Shown one piece after another: positions 9,461 to 18,202 of a DNA stretch of 64,000 nucleotides; the stretch's first letter is position 1, and every line of letters starts with the position of its first letter. The translations under genes were made by a program, and so were the position numbers. Source of the stretch: Catenulispora sp. MAP5-51 (GTDB lineage Bacteria > Actinomycetota > Actinomycetes > Streptomycetales > Catenulisporaceae); contig NZ_JBGCCH010000001.1 of assembly GCF_041261205.1 (NCBI RefSeq), forward strand, positions 744,001 through 808,000, written 5' to 3'. A model generated the notes under the pieces. That model searched no databases and had not been told where the DNA came from. It worked only from the letters and a program-made list of their open reading frames with translations.

Positions 9461-10343
9461 GCTCACCACGCAGGCCTCGTCGCTGCCGGCCGGCACCCCG
9501 GCCTGGGCCGTCCCGGTGCTGCGCACGGCCAGATCCTCCGCCAGGGTTCTGGCCTGGGCAGTCCTCTCGATCGCGGCGCTGGTCACGATCGTGCCGTTCC
9601 TGTGGATGCTCGGGGTGGCCTTCCGCACCCCGGCGGACCTGTACGCCGATCCGTCCCGGCTGTGGCCGGACCACTGGTCGGTCTCGGGCTTCCACGCGGT
9701 GTTCACCCAGCTGCCGTTCTTCCGGCTGGCGGTGAACAGTGTCGTGTTCGCCGGCGGTACCACGGTGTTGCTGCTGCTGATCGACTCGCTGTGCGCCTAC
9801 GCGCTGGCCCGGCTGCGGTTCCGCGGGCAGAACTTCGTGTTCTGGGTCATCCTGCTCACGCTCATGGTGCCCTTCCAGGTCATGCTGATCCCGCTGTTCC
9901 TCACCGTGTTCCACCTGGGCTGGCTGAACACCTTCCAGGGCCTGATCATCCCGCGCTCGGTGAGCGCGCTGGGCATCTTCATGCTCCGCCAGTTCTTCAT
10001 CAAGATCCCCAAGGAGCTGGACGAGGCAGCGAAGATGGACGGCGCCGGGCCCCTGCGCATCTACTGGCAGATCATCATGCCGCTGGCCCGTCCGGCCCTG
10101 GCCTCGCTGTTCGTCATCCAGTTCATGGCGCTGTGGAACGACTTCCTGTGGCCGCTGGTCATCTCCAGCGACACCGACATGCGGACCCTGCCCTCCGCTC
10201 TGACCTTGTTCTCCAGCACCTCGGGCGTCGACCACGCCGCACTCATGGCCGGCGCCGCGATCTCCCTGGCGCCCCTGGCCATCGCCTTCCTGCTCGCCCA
10301 GCGGTTCTTCACCGAGGGCATCGCCGCAACAGGTATCAAGTAA
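9450..10343 (+). CDS. Sugar ABC transporter permease (MalG/UgpE-like)
   Basis: 297-aa membrane protein and partner of the preceding permease. It has the EAA loop ELDEAAKMDGAGPLRIYWQIIMP and typical MalG-like segments (VPFLWMLGVAFRTPADL; QFMALWNDFLWPLVI). Its ATG lies inside the 3' end of the upstream gene, suggesting coupled translation. The GH51 gene starts 13 nt after its stop. Confidence 0.95.
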   Translation: MTTELTTQASSLPAGTPAWAVPVLRTARSSARVLAWAVLSIAALVTIVPFLWMLGVAFRTPADLYADPSRLWPDHWSVSGFHAVFTQLPFFRLAVNSVVFAGGTTVLLLLIDSLCAYALARLRFRGQNFVFWVILLTLMVPFQVMLIPLFLTVFHLGWLNTFQGLIIPRSVSALGIFMLRQFFIKIPKELDEAAKMDGAGPLRIYWQIIMPLARPALASLFVIQFMALWNDFLWPLVISSDTDMRTLPSALTLFSSTSGVDHAALMAGAAISLAPLAIAFLLAQRFFTEGIAATGIK

Positions 10344-10356
10344 AAGGAACATCCCC

Positions 10357-11871
10357 TTGCTGACAGCACACGCCACCCTCGACCCGGCCTTCCGGATCGC
10401 GCCGGTCGACCGCCGCCTGTTCGGTTCTTTCGTGGAGCACATGGGCCGCTGCGTCTACGGCGGCATCTACGAGCCCGGACACTCCGAGTCCGACCCCGAC
10501 GGCGCCCGCCTGGACGTCCTGGAGCTGACCCGCGAGCTCGGGATCAGCGTCATCCGCTACCCCGGCGGGAACTTCGTGTCCGGCTACCGCTGGGAGGACG
10601 GCGTCGGCCCGGTCTCCGAGCGGCCCCGGCGCCTGGACCAGGCCTGGCGGTCCATCGAGACCAACGAGTTCGGGCTGAACGAGTTCATGGCCTGGGCCGC
10701 TCGGGCGCGGGTGGAGCCGATGATGGCGGTGAACCTGGGCACCCGCGGCATCCAGGAGGCCTGCGATCTGCTGGAGTACGCCAACCACCCCGGCGGCACC
10801 TACTTCTCCGACCTTCGCCGCAAGCACGGCGTCGAGCAGCCGCACGACATCAAGCTGTGGTGCCTGGGCAACGAGATGGACGGCCCCTGGCAGACCGGGC
10901 ACAAGACCGCCGAGGAGTACGGCCGGCTGGCCGCCGAGACCGCCAAGGCGATGCGCCAGGTGGACCCGCGCATCGAGCTGGTGGCCTGCGGCAGCTCGAA
11001 CGCGCAGATGCCGACCTTCGGCTCCTGGGAGTCCACGGTCCTGGAGCACACCTTCGACTACGTGGACTACATCTCCCTGCACGCCTACTACGAGCAGCAC
11101 GGCCAGGACCGCGCCAGCTTCCTGGGCGCCGCGGTCGGGATGGACCGCTTCATCGACGGCGTGGTGGCCACCGCGGACCACGTCTCGGCCAAGAAGAAGT
11201 CCCGCAAGAAGCTCAACCTGTCCTTCGACGAGTGGAACCTTTGGCAGGAGAGCCGTTTCGCCGGCCACACCAACCTGGACTGGGAGCAGGCGCCGCGGCT
11301 GATCGAGGACACCTACACCGTGCAGGACGCGGTGGTCTTCGGCAGCCTGCTGATGTCCCTGCTGCGCCACGCCGACCGGGTCACCATCGCGTGCCTGGCA
11401 CAGCTGGTGAACGTGATCGGCCCGATCCGCGCCGAGCCGGACCGTCCGGCCTGGGCGCAGACCATCTTCCACCCCTTCGCGCTCACCGCCCGCCACGCGG
11501 CCGGGGACGTGCTGAGGGTTCCTACGGCCACCTCCCTCTACGACACCGACGAGCACGGCGACGTGCCGCTGGTGGACGTGGTGGCCACGCACGACCGCGA
11601 AAGCGGGCAGGTCACGGTGTTCGCGATGAACCGGCACACCGAGGACCCGGCCCGCCTGGAGATCGACCTGCGGGCGTTCGGCGACCTGGTGGTGGCCGAA
11701 CACCTGCATCTCGGCGGCGAGCAGGACCTCGACGCCGTGAACTCGATCGAGACGCCCACGGCGATAGCGCCGGAGAGCGTCGACGGCGCGAGCACCGAGG
11801 GGCGGCGCCTGACGGCTTCCCTGCCGCCGGTGTCCTGGAACATGATCCGGCTCGTTCCCACCGACCGGTAA
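10357..11871 (+). CDS. abfA: Intracellular GH51 alpha-L-arabinofuranosidase
   Basis: 504 aa with no signal peptide. It removes terminal alpha-L-arabinofuranosyl units from imported oligosaccharides. Family sequence is clear throughout: FGSFVEHMGRCVYGGIYEPGH, the acid/base Glu173 in CLGNEMDGPWQ, and the nucleophile Glu292 in LSFDEWNLW. TTG at 10357 is the best start, with AAAAGGA about 8 nt upstream; CTG at 10360 is possible. It is the last gene of the LacI-controlled transporter operon, and the hairpin after it supports that. Confidence 0.95.
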   Translation: MLTAHATLDPAFRIAPVDRRLFGSFVEHMGRCVYGGIYEPGHSESDPDGARLDVLELTRELGISVIRYPGGNFVSGYRWEDGVGPVSERPRRLDQAWRSIETNEFGLNEFMAWAARARVEPMMAVNLGTRGIQEACDLLEYANHPGGTYFSDLRRKHGVEQPHDIKLWCLGNEMDGPWQTGHKTAEEYGRLAAETAKAMRQVDPRIELVACGSSNAQMPTFGSWESTVLEHTFDYVDYISLHAYYEQHGQDRASFLGAAVGMDRFIDGVVATADHVSAKKKSRKKLNLSFDEWNLWQESRFAGHTNLDWEQAPRLIEDTYTVQDAVVFGSLLMSLLRHADRVTIACLAQLVNVIGPIRAEPDRPAWAQTIFHPFALTARHAAGDVLRVPTATSLYDTDEHGDVPLVDVVATHDRESGQVTVFAMNRHTEDPARLEIDLRAFGDLVVAEHLHLGGEQDLDAVNSIETPTAIAPESVDGASTEGRRLTASLPPVSWNMIRLVPTDR

Positions 11872-11887
11872 AGCCCTGATTCCACAC

Positions 11888-11916
11888 CAGCCGGGGGCCC
11901 GTGCCCCCGGCCGGTG
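11888..11916. terminator. Terminator-like hairpin after the GH51 gene
   Basis: CCGGGGGC (11891-11898), a 4-nt loop and GCCCCCGG (11903-11910), with partial extension on both sides. There is no U-run, as is common in high-GC actinobacteria. It lies between the GH51 operon and the separately secreted GH54 enzyme. Confidence 0.6.
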
Positions 11917-11966
11917 GTTCCTGCTCGCGTCACCTGCCATCCCATCGAGCAAGTGATTGGAACCAG

Positions 11967-14774
11967 ATGTTCAATCGCTCCACACCGGCGTTCCCGCGCC
12001 GATTGCTCTCCCTGTTGGGCGCGCTGCTCGCAGTCGCCGCCATGCTGGTCCTCAGCCCTCCGTCGCGTGCGGCGGCCGGCGGCTCCTCGGCCTCGGCCTC
12101 GACCTCTACCTCGACCTCTACCTCCACCCTGCCCTGCGACACATTCGGCAGCGGCGGCACGCCGTGCGTCGCCGCGTACAGCTCGGTCCGTGCCATGTAC
12201 GCGACCTACAACGGCCCGCTCTACCAGGTGACGCGCGCCTCCGACGGCGCGGCGTCCGACATCGGACTGCTGGCCGCCGGCGGCTACTCCAACGCCGCCG
12301 CGCAGGACTCGTTCTGCGCCGGCACGGTCTGCACCATCACGAAGATCTACGACCAGTCGTCGAACCACAACGACCTCACCATCGCCCCGGTCGGCGACGC
12401 CGGGTCCAGCGACGTGGGCGCGCGCGCCGACGCGCTGCCGGTCACCGTCGGCGGCCACAAGGCCTACGGCATCGCCACGTTCCCCCGCACCGGCTACCGG
12501 CGCTCGGTGGGGACCGGGGTCGCGACCGGCAGCCAGCCGGAGTCGATGTACGAGGTGGCCAGCGGCACCAACGCGACCAACGGCTGTTGCTCGGACTTCG
12601 GCAACGTCGAGAACGCCTCGAAGGACACCGGCGCGGCGCACATGGACGCGCTGATCGTCTCCTCCTATTGCAGTGCTTCGCCGTGCTCGGGGCCGGGGCC
12701 GTGGATCCAGGCCGACCTGGAGAACGGCGTGTTCATGGGCAACGGATCCGGCAATCCGTCCAACACGACGCTGCACAGTCCGTTCGTCACAGCGGTACTG
12801 CGCAACGACGGGACGGCGAACTTCGCCCTGGACGGAGGTGATGCGACGCAGCCAACGGTGCCATCGCTGTACAGCGGTGCACTGCCATCGGGATACGCGC
12901 CGATGAAGAAGGAAGGCGGCATCGCCCTGGGCACCGGCGGTGACAACAGCAACGCCGCTCCGGGCGCGTTCTTCGAGGGCGCGATGACATCGGGGTACGC
13001 CTCGAACGCCACTGTCGCCTCGCTGCAGACCAATATTTCCTCGGCTGCTTATACCGGCACCTCCGGCGGCGGTCCGGGCGTCGGGATCACCGGTCCCGGC
13101 GGCAAGTGCCTGGACGTCTACGGTGACGACAACGGTGGCGACGGCACCAACGTCGACCTGTGGGACTGCAAGCACGACGCGGTCGACCAGCACTGGGAGT
13201 ACATGCGCAACACGCCGCTGGTGTACATCACCGGCGGGACTCCTGAGTACCAGTACGACTTGAAGACGCTCGGCCGCTGTCTGGACATCAAGGGCAACGG
13301 CACCGCCTCCGGTACGCAGGTCGAGCTGTGGGACTGTAATGGCGTCGGCGGGCAGCAGTGGGTCCCGCAATCGAACGGCACGCTGCTGAACCCGCAGTCA
13401 GGGCTCTGTCTCACCAGTCCGGGCGGCAGCACCACCGACGGTGTCGTACTGGACATCGAGGCCTGCACCGGGAGCGCGGGGCAGCGGTTCATCATCTCCC
13501 CCGGACCGGTGTTCCAGAGCACGCCGATCAACGCCCCGGCCGGCAAGTGCGTCGACAACGCCAACGGGACCTCCGGTGCCGACGGCGCGAACGTCGTCAT
13601 CACCGCCTGCGCCCGCGAGGCGAACGGCCAGGCCTGGTGGAAGAACTCGGACGGTTCGATCACCACGCTGGGGCTGTGCCTGGACATCAAGGGCAACGTC
13701 ACCACCGCCGGCACGCAGGTCGAGCTGTGGGACTGTAATGGCGTTGGCGGGCAGAAGTGGGTGCAGCAGGCTGACGGGTCGCTGCTGAACCCGCAGTCGG
13801 GCCTGTGCTTGACGGATCCCGGCGGCAACTCGTCGAACGGCACCGTGCTCGACATCGAGTCCTGCACCGGCGCCGCCTCGCAGAAGTTCGCCGTCTCCGG
13901 CGGCGCGGCGGTCAACGCACCCGGCGGCAAGTGCATGGACGTCGCGGGCAACGACCCCTACGGCGGCTTCGGCTTCGCGGTGCAGCTGTGGGACTGCATC
14001 CCGACGGCGGTGGATCAGCACTGGGTCCACACCGCGTCGAACACGCTGGAGACCCTGACCCGCTGCCTGGACATCGACGGTGACTCCACGGCGGTCGGCG
14101 CCAAGGTGGAGCTGTGGAACTGCAACGGCATCGGCGGGCAGCAGTGGGTGCAGCAGGCTGACGGGACGCTGCTGAACCCCCAGTCCGGCCTGTGCCTGAC
14201 CGATCCCGGCGCCAACACCGCGAACGGCACGGTCCTGGACATCGAGGCCTGCGTCGGGGCGGCAGACCAGGTGTTCACGTATCAGAGCACGGCGGCCCTG
14301 ACCCCCGGCACGGAGGTCTCGTTCCGGGCGACGACGCCGTGCTGCACGTCGGACTACATCCGTCATCAGAACGGAGTGGCGAAGATCTCGGGTATCAACG
14401 GCGGCAACCCGACTCTGGACAAGCAGGACGCTACCTGGATCGTTCACCAGGGCTTGAGCAACAGCTCGTGCCTGTCGTTCGAGGCGAAGGACTTCGCCAA
14501 CGGGTACCTGCGCCAGAGCAGCGGCGCGGTGTATCAGCAGCAGAACGATGGGAGCGCGCAGTTCGCGTCGGACGCGACGTTCTGTCCGACGCGCGCGAAT
14601 AATGGGAACGGGCAGGGGGTGTCGCTGTATTCAGTGGCGAACCCGTCGCTGTTCCTGCGGCATTACAACGGGCAGGTGTATATCGCGAGCAATGGCGGTT
14701 CCGATGCTTGGGACGCTACGAGCTCGTGGGCGGATGACAGTAGTTTCATTGCGACGGTGGGGTGGGCGCCGTGA
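11967..14774 (+). CDS. Secreted GH54 alpha-L-arabinofuranosidase with three ricin-type CBM13 domains and a CBM42
   Basis: 935 aa. Signal peptide (about 1-36) and a short Ser/Thr linker are followed by a GH54 catalytic domain (about 40-365; LPCDTFGSGGTPCVAAYSS, CTITKIYDQSSNHNDL). The predicted nucleophile is Glu215 in CCSDFGNVEN, by alignment with the fungal CCFDYGNAE signature. Three ricin-B-like CBM13 units (about 371-775) follow, with repeated LDIKGN, VELWDCNG and GGQQW motifs. An AbfB/CBM42 arabinofuranose-binding domain closes the protein (about 778-935). The ATG at 11967 gives a clean signal peptide. The enzyme probably supplies the oligosaccharides imported by the operon upstream. Confidence 0.93.
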   Translation: MFNRSTPAFPRRLLSLLGALLAVAAMLVLSPPSRAAAGGSSASASTSTSTSTSTLPCDTFGSGGTPCVAAYSSVRAMYATYNGPLYQVTRASDGAASDIGLLAAGGYSNAAAQDSFCAGTVCTITKIYDQSSNHNDLTIAPVGDAGSSDVGARADALPVTVGGHKAYGIATFPRTGYRRSVGTGVATGSQPESMYEVASGTNATNGCCSDFGNVENASKDTGAAHMDALIVSSYCSASPCSGPGPWIQADLENGVFMGNGSGNPSNTTLHSPFVTAVLRNDGTANFALDGGDATQPTVPSLYSGALPSGYAPMKKEGGIALGTGGDNSNAAPGAFFEGAMTSGYASNATVASLQTNISSAAYTGTSGGGPGVGITGPGGKCLDVYGDDNGGDGTNVDLWDCKHDAVDQHWEYMRNTPLVYITGGTPEYQYDLKTLGRCLDIKGNGTASGTQVELWDCNGVGGQQWVPQSNGTLLNPQSGLCLTSPGGSTTDGVVLDIEACTGSAGQRFIISPGPVFQSTPINAPAGKCVDNANGTSGADGANVVITACAREANGQAWWKNSDGSITTLGLCLDIKGNVTTAGTQVELWDCNGVGGQKWVQQADGSLLNPQSGLCLTDPGGNSSNGTVLDIESCTGAASQKFAVSGGAAVNAPGGKCMDVAGNDPYGGFGFAVQLWDCIPTAVDQHWVHTASNTLETLTRCLDIDGDSTAVGAKVELWNCNGIGGQQWVQQADGTLLNPQSGLCLTDPGANTANGTVLDIEACVGAADQVFTYQSTAALTPGTEVSFRATTPCCTSDYIRHQNGVAKISGINGGNPTLDKQDATWIVHQGLSNSSCLSFEAKDFANGYLRQSSGAVYQQQNDGSAQFASDATFCPTRANNGNGQGVSLYSVANPSLFLRHYNGQVYIASNGGSDAWDATSSWADDSSFIATVGWAP

Positions 14775-14853
14775 TGTGTGGCTGCTGATTTAGTGGGCTG
14801 CTGATGGCGGGCGCCGGTTCTGGGAGCGTGATGTTTCCGGGGCCGGCGCCTCT

Positions 14854-14894
14854 GCTTTCGCTTTTGCTTTTGCTCTTGCTCTTGCTCTTGCTCT
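14854..14894. repeat. GCTYTT hexamer microsatellite
   Basis: About six copies of GCTTTT/GCTCTT in tandem just downstream of the GH54 stop. Unusually pyrimidine-rich for this genome. Confidence 0.7.
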
Positions 14895-15187
14895 CGAGTG
14901 GCGGCTGGGGGTCTCCATGTTCACAACCACGCACAGGTCCGAGTCACTGCGCACGCGTTTGGTCTGGCGGGTGTCTGCCGCGTTTGGTGGGTGCCTAAGA
15001 TCAAGAGCAGGTGCCTCCGGCGGGCGCTCTACAGCGGGGGGTGCCCCCTGCGGGCCTGCTTGATGGCGGCGGCCCGCGACTGTTCGGCTTTGTCTTCGTG
15101 CGTGGGCGCGTCGCGTTGTTCGGTGGCGGTGCTGCTTGTGGTCACCGTGTTCCGGGTCCCCCGAACAAACCCCCCTCTATGGGATGC

Positions 15188-15251
15188 GGGATCCACCTGT
15201 CACACGGTGGTCGGCCCTCGATAGCCGACTCCCGTGTGAGACGTGGATCCC
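15188..15251. repeat. Large imperfect inverted repeat (64 nt)
   Basis: A 20-nt left arm (15188-15207) and right arm (15232-15251) pair at 18 of 20 positions, with GGGATCCAC and GTGGATCCC at the ends. An inner 6-bp stem GTCGGC/GCCGAC (15210-15215, 15224-15229) continues it. It could be a bidirectional terminator for the convergent flanking genes, or the remnant of a small palindromic mobile repeat. Confidence 0.65.
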
Positions 15252-15284
15252 GTAAACCATGTGCGAAGCCGTAAGACAATGCCC

Positions 15285-16445
15285 TTAAGCCACCAACAAA
15301 CCGGCAGCCTTATACGCAGCGGCAATAAGCCGATCGTTCTCCGGCCCCGGTGCTGCGGGGAACGGCATGCGCCGCCGCGTGTACCCGTAGGCGATGCCGT
15401 TGCGCGGATCGGCGAACGCCTGCTGGCCGCCGGCGCCGCTGTGGCCGAAGGAGCCCTGGCCGAGTTGTGGGTAGTACTCGGCGACCGCGTGGAATCCGAC
15501 GGTGAAGGCCTTCGGCATGCCGAGGACGGCGTCGGTGCCGATGGACTGGATCTGGCCGACCGTGCCGAGTGTGTCGGGGGTGAGCAGCGGGTCGGCGCCG
15601 TCGACCGTGCTGATCGCGGCGGCGTACATCCGGGCCAGGCCGCGCGCTGAGGCGACGCCGCCGAAGGACGCGGTGCCCAGCGTGCGCACCACCTGATGGT
15701 TCGGCAGCTCCCACACTTGCGGACCTCCCGGCCGGTGGCGGTTGAAGGCTATGCCGTTGAGGCTGGTCGGGGCCTTGGTGTCGCGGGCGAGTTCGGCCAG
15801 GCGCTCGGGGGTCTCGAGCATCGGGAGCGTGGGGCGGTAGCGCGGTTCGAGCTCGGCCGGGAGCCCTAGATGGAAGTCGACGGCGTGGGCCTTGGTCATG
15901 CGCTCGGAGAACAGGTCCTGCAGGCTGCTGCCGGTTGCGCGGCGTACCACCTCGGCGCTGAGTGCGCCCATGACCAGCGCGTGGTAGCCGAACGCAGTGC
16001 CCGGCCGCCAGTACGGACGCTGCGCGCCCAGCCGCTCGGCCACCACCCGGTCGTCGGCGAGTTCCTCCAGGCTGAAGCCGGCGTCGGCGCCGACCAGTCC
16101 GGACCGGTGCGCGGTCAGTTCGCGCAGTGTCAGGTCGCCCTTGCCGGCGGCCGCGAACTCCGGCCAGTAGTGGCTGACCTTCTGCTCGTAGTCCAGGACT
16201 CCGTCCTGCACGAGTGAGGCGACGATCAGGTGCGTGGCGCCTTTGGAGGCGGAGTACGCACCGAACAACGCGTCGCCGTCGATGTCCGGGCCGGTCCACA
16301 GGTCCACGACCTGGTGCCCGTGTCGGTACAGCGCGACCTGCGCGGCGTAGTCGGCGCCCTGGCCGGCGGCGATCGCGGCGAACTCCTCGCGGACCTGCTC
16401 GAAGCCGTTCGCCACCGTGCCGTGGATCTGGTTCTGATGCTTCAT
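15285..16445 (-). CDS. Beta-lactamase-like serine hydrolase (class C/esterase EstB type)
   Basis: 386 aa, no clear signal peptide. It has the SxxK catalytic motif in YSASKGATH near residue 67, a Tyr motif in FGYHALVMGALSAEV near 165, and a C-terminal HSGAGGQQAF segment taking the place of the KTG box. This arrangement is typical of family VIII esterases and penicillin-binding-protein-like hydrolases rather than true beta-lactamases. Its substrate is not indicated. The minus-strand gene is convergent with the GH54 gene. Confidence 0.85.
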   Translation of the reverse strand: MKHQNQIHGTVANGFEQVREEFAAIAAGQGADYAAQVALYRHGHQVVDLWTGPDIDGDALFGAYSASKGATHLIVASLVQDGVLDYEQKVSHYWPEFAAAGKGDLTLRELTAHRSGLVGADAGFSLEELADDRVVAERLGAQRPYWRPGTAFGYHALVMGALSAEVVRRATGSSLQDLFSERMTKAHAVDFHLGLPAELEPRYRPTLPMLETPERLAELARDTKAPTSLNGIAFNRHRPGGPQVWELPNHQVVRTLGTASFGGVASARGLARMYAAAISTVDGADPLLTPDTLGTVGQIQSIGTDAVLGMPKAFTVGFHAVAEYYPQLGQGSFGHSGAGGQQAFADPRNGIAYGYTRRRMPFPAAPGPENDRLIAAAYKAAGLLVA

Positions 16446-16609
16446 GCGACCAGGGTAGCCGATTTAGAGACCAGTGGTCACTAAATGGTCGAGGGATTCA
16501 CATCTGTGAACGCCAATCACTTATCTGAAGTTTTACTCGCCAACTCCTTGTGCGGGCCCGTATACGCGTACGAAATTGTGAGTCCCCACACCGATGCAGG
16601 AGCCAGCAC

Positions 16610-18043
16610 ATGAGCTTTGCTTCCGCGCGCGCCCTCACGGCCGCCGCACTCGCCGTCGCCGCACTCTGTGCCGCCGGGACCGCCCAAGCCCAGCAACATG
16701 CCGCGCCGGCCGCCGGCCTGGCCATCACCGTTCACCCCGGCCAGATCGGCCATCAACTGCGTCCCGGCTTCGTCGGGCTCTCCTTCGGCGCCGCGACGGT
16801 CGCCGCCGACGACTACTCCAGTACCGACCTCGCCGGGTATCTCAGGACCCTTGGTTCCGGCGGCGTGCTGCGGGTCGGGGGCAACTCCGGCGACGGCACG
16901 TTCTGGACCTCCACCGGCGAGACCGCCCCGGCCTGGGCCACCTCCGGCACCATCACGCCGGACAAGCTCCGGCACCTGGCCACGATCGCGCACGCGACCG
17001 GCTGGAAGGTGATCCTGGCGGTGAACCTCAAGCACCGCGATCCGGCGCGCGCCGCCGACGAGGCGAAGTATGCGCGGCAGATCTTCGGCCGGTCGTTGCT
17101 GGCGATCGAGGTGGGCAACGAGCCGAACTTCTACGAGACCGACGCCGCCGCCTACTACGCCGACTTCGAGACGTACGCCTCGGCCATCCGCGCCGCCGTC
17201 CCCGGCATCGGCCTGACCGGCCCGGACGCCGAGACGAACCACGCCTCCTGGCTGGCCGGCTTCGCCGACGCCGACGCCGCGCACCCGGACGTCTCGCTGG
17301 TCACCGACCACACCTACCCGACCAGTGCCTGCGGCGGCCAGGTCGCCACCATCGCGCAGCTGCTGAGCACGGCCTCGACGCAGTACGAGAACGCCAACGC
17401 GCAGGCGGCCCTGAGCGCGGCGGGCCAACTGCACGTCCCGGCGGCGATGACCGAGACCAACTCGACGGTCTGCGCGGGCACGGCCGGCGTCAGCGACACC
17501 TTCGCCTCGGCGCTGTGGGCCCTGGACTACAACCTGCTGCTCGCCCAGGACGGCATCACCAGCGCCGAGTTCATGGACGGCACCAACGCAGCAGGCTGCG
17601 ACCCTTACACCCCGCTGTGCCCGACGACCGGCGACCTGACCCCGCGCCCGTTGTACTACGGCATGCTGGCCACGTCACTGGTCGGCAGCGGCGACTTCGT
17701 GGCGCTGGACAACCCGGACGCGGCCGACGTGCGCGCCTACGCGGTGCGGGAAGGCGGGCATCTGACGGTCGTGCTCGACGACGTGCAGGACCCGGCGAAC
17801 CACGCGGCGACGACCGTGAACCTGGCCCTCGGACTGCCTGGCCTGAACCACGGAAGCGCCACGACGCTGGCCACCACCTCGGCGGCCGGCCTCGCGGCCA
17901 CCACCGACATCACGCTCGGCGGACAGCAGGTCGGGGCGCACGGGGCCTTCCCGGCACCGCGGCACACGCCGGTCTCGGTGCACCACGGGAGCGCGAGTGT
18001 GACCGTGCAGGCGGGCAGTGCGGTGATCATCCGGTTCAGTTGA
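16610..18043 (+). CDS. Secreted GH79-like glycoside hydrolase (beta-glucuronidase/heparanase-like)
   Basis: 477 aa with a signal peptide (ends AAGTAQAQQ). The TIM-barrel contains a clan GH-A pair: acid/base Glu171 in IEVGNEPNFYE and nucleophile Glu282 in AMTETNSTVC. A C-terminal beta-sandwich follows (VRAYAVREGGHLTVVLDD). Family resemblance is best to GH79, whose members release glucuronic or 4-O-methylglucuronic acid; this would suit glucuronoxylan or arabinogalactan side chains. GGAG at 16599-16602 fixes the ATG at 16610. GH30 or GH39-like families are less likely alternatives. Confidence 0.78.
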   Translation: MSFASARALTAAALAVAALCAAGTAQAQQHAAPAAGLAITVHPGQIGHQLRPGFVGLSFGAATVAADDYSSTDLAGYLRTLGSGGVLRVGGNSGDGTFWTSTGETAPAWATSGTITPDKLRHLATIAHATGWKVILAVNLKHRDPARAADEAKYARQIFGRSLLAIEVGNEPNFYETDAAAYYADFETYASAIRAAVPGIGLTGPDAETNHASWLAGFADADAAHPDVSLVTDHTYPTSACGGQVATIAQLLSTASTQYENANAQAALSAAGQLHVPAAMTETNSTVCAGTAGVSDTFASALWALDYNLLLAQDGITSAEFMDGTNAAGCDPYTPLCPTTGDLTPRPLYYGMLATSLVGSGDFVALDNPDAADVRAYAVREGGHLTVVLDDVQDPANHAATTVNLALGLPGLNHGSATTLATTSAAGLAATTDITLGGQQVGAHGAFPAPRHTPVSVHHGSASVTVQAGSAVIIRFS

Positions 18044-18074
18044 GCGCTGCCGCGCTATCCTGGATGCCATACGA

Positions 18075-18105
18075 ACGCCGCCCCGCCCCAGCGTCGGGGC
18101 GGCGT
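18075..18105. terminator. Strong hairpin terminator after the GH79-like gene
   Basis: ACGCCGCCCCG (18075-18085), a 9-nt loop and CGGGGCGGCGT (18095-18105): a perfect 11-bp stem starting 31 nt after the stop codon. It rules out a methyltransferase start at the in-frame ATG 18064. Confidence 0.75.
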
Positions 18106-18151
18106 CATCCCCGTCGATGGCCCAGGCGCGCCGCGAAGCGCCACCAACGAA

Positions 18152-18202
18152 ATGAAGAGCCCGATGAACTCTCTGCCGGAGCCGCAGAAGACCACCTGGT
18201 GA
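18152..18202 (+). CDS. Possible 16-codon upstream ORF of the methyltransferase gene
   Basis: ATG AAG AGC CCG ATG runs for 16 codons (MKSPMNSLPEPQKTTW) and its TGA overlaps the GTG start of the next gene (GTGA). Position suggests translational coupling or a leader peptide. It has no good ribosome site and could be chance. Confidence 0.3.
   Translation: MKSPMNSLPEPQKTTW

Larger units (their letters stand above)
14775..15284. other. 510-nt non-coding gap
   Basis: Between the GH54 gene and the convergent hydrolase gene. Short open frames here lack codon bias, start signals and family resemblance. The region holds a hexamer repeat (14854-14894), a GC-rich segment with a hairpin (GCGGGGGGTGCCCCCTGC, about 15029-15051) and a large imperfect inverted repeat (15188-15251). 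The middle part looks like a dispersed intergenic repeat, but this cannot be tested from one copy. Confidence 0.55.

Noticed and set aside
15188-15251. Insertion-sequence end
   Set aside because: No transposase, target duplication or second end was found nearby; kept only as an inverted repeat.
14804-15274. Several short open frames in the gap after the GH54 gene
   Set aside because: Leu- or Pro-rich translations caused by repeats, no ribosome sites and no homology pattern.
18064-18198. In-frame ATG upstream as methyltransferase start
   Set aside because: It would place a perfect 11-bp terminator hairpin within the coding region and adds an Arg/Pro-rich, non-family N-terminus.
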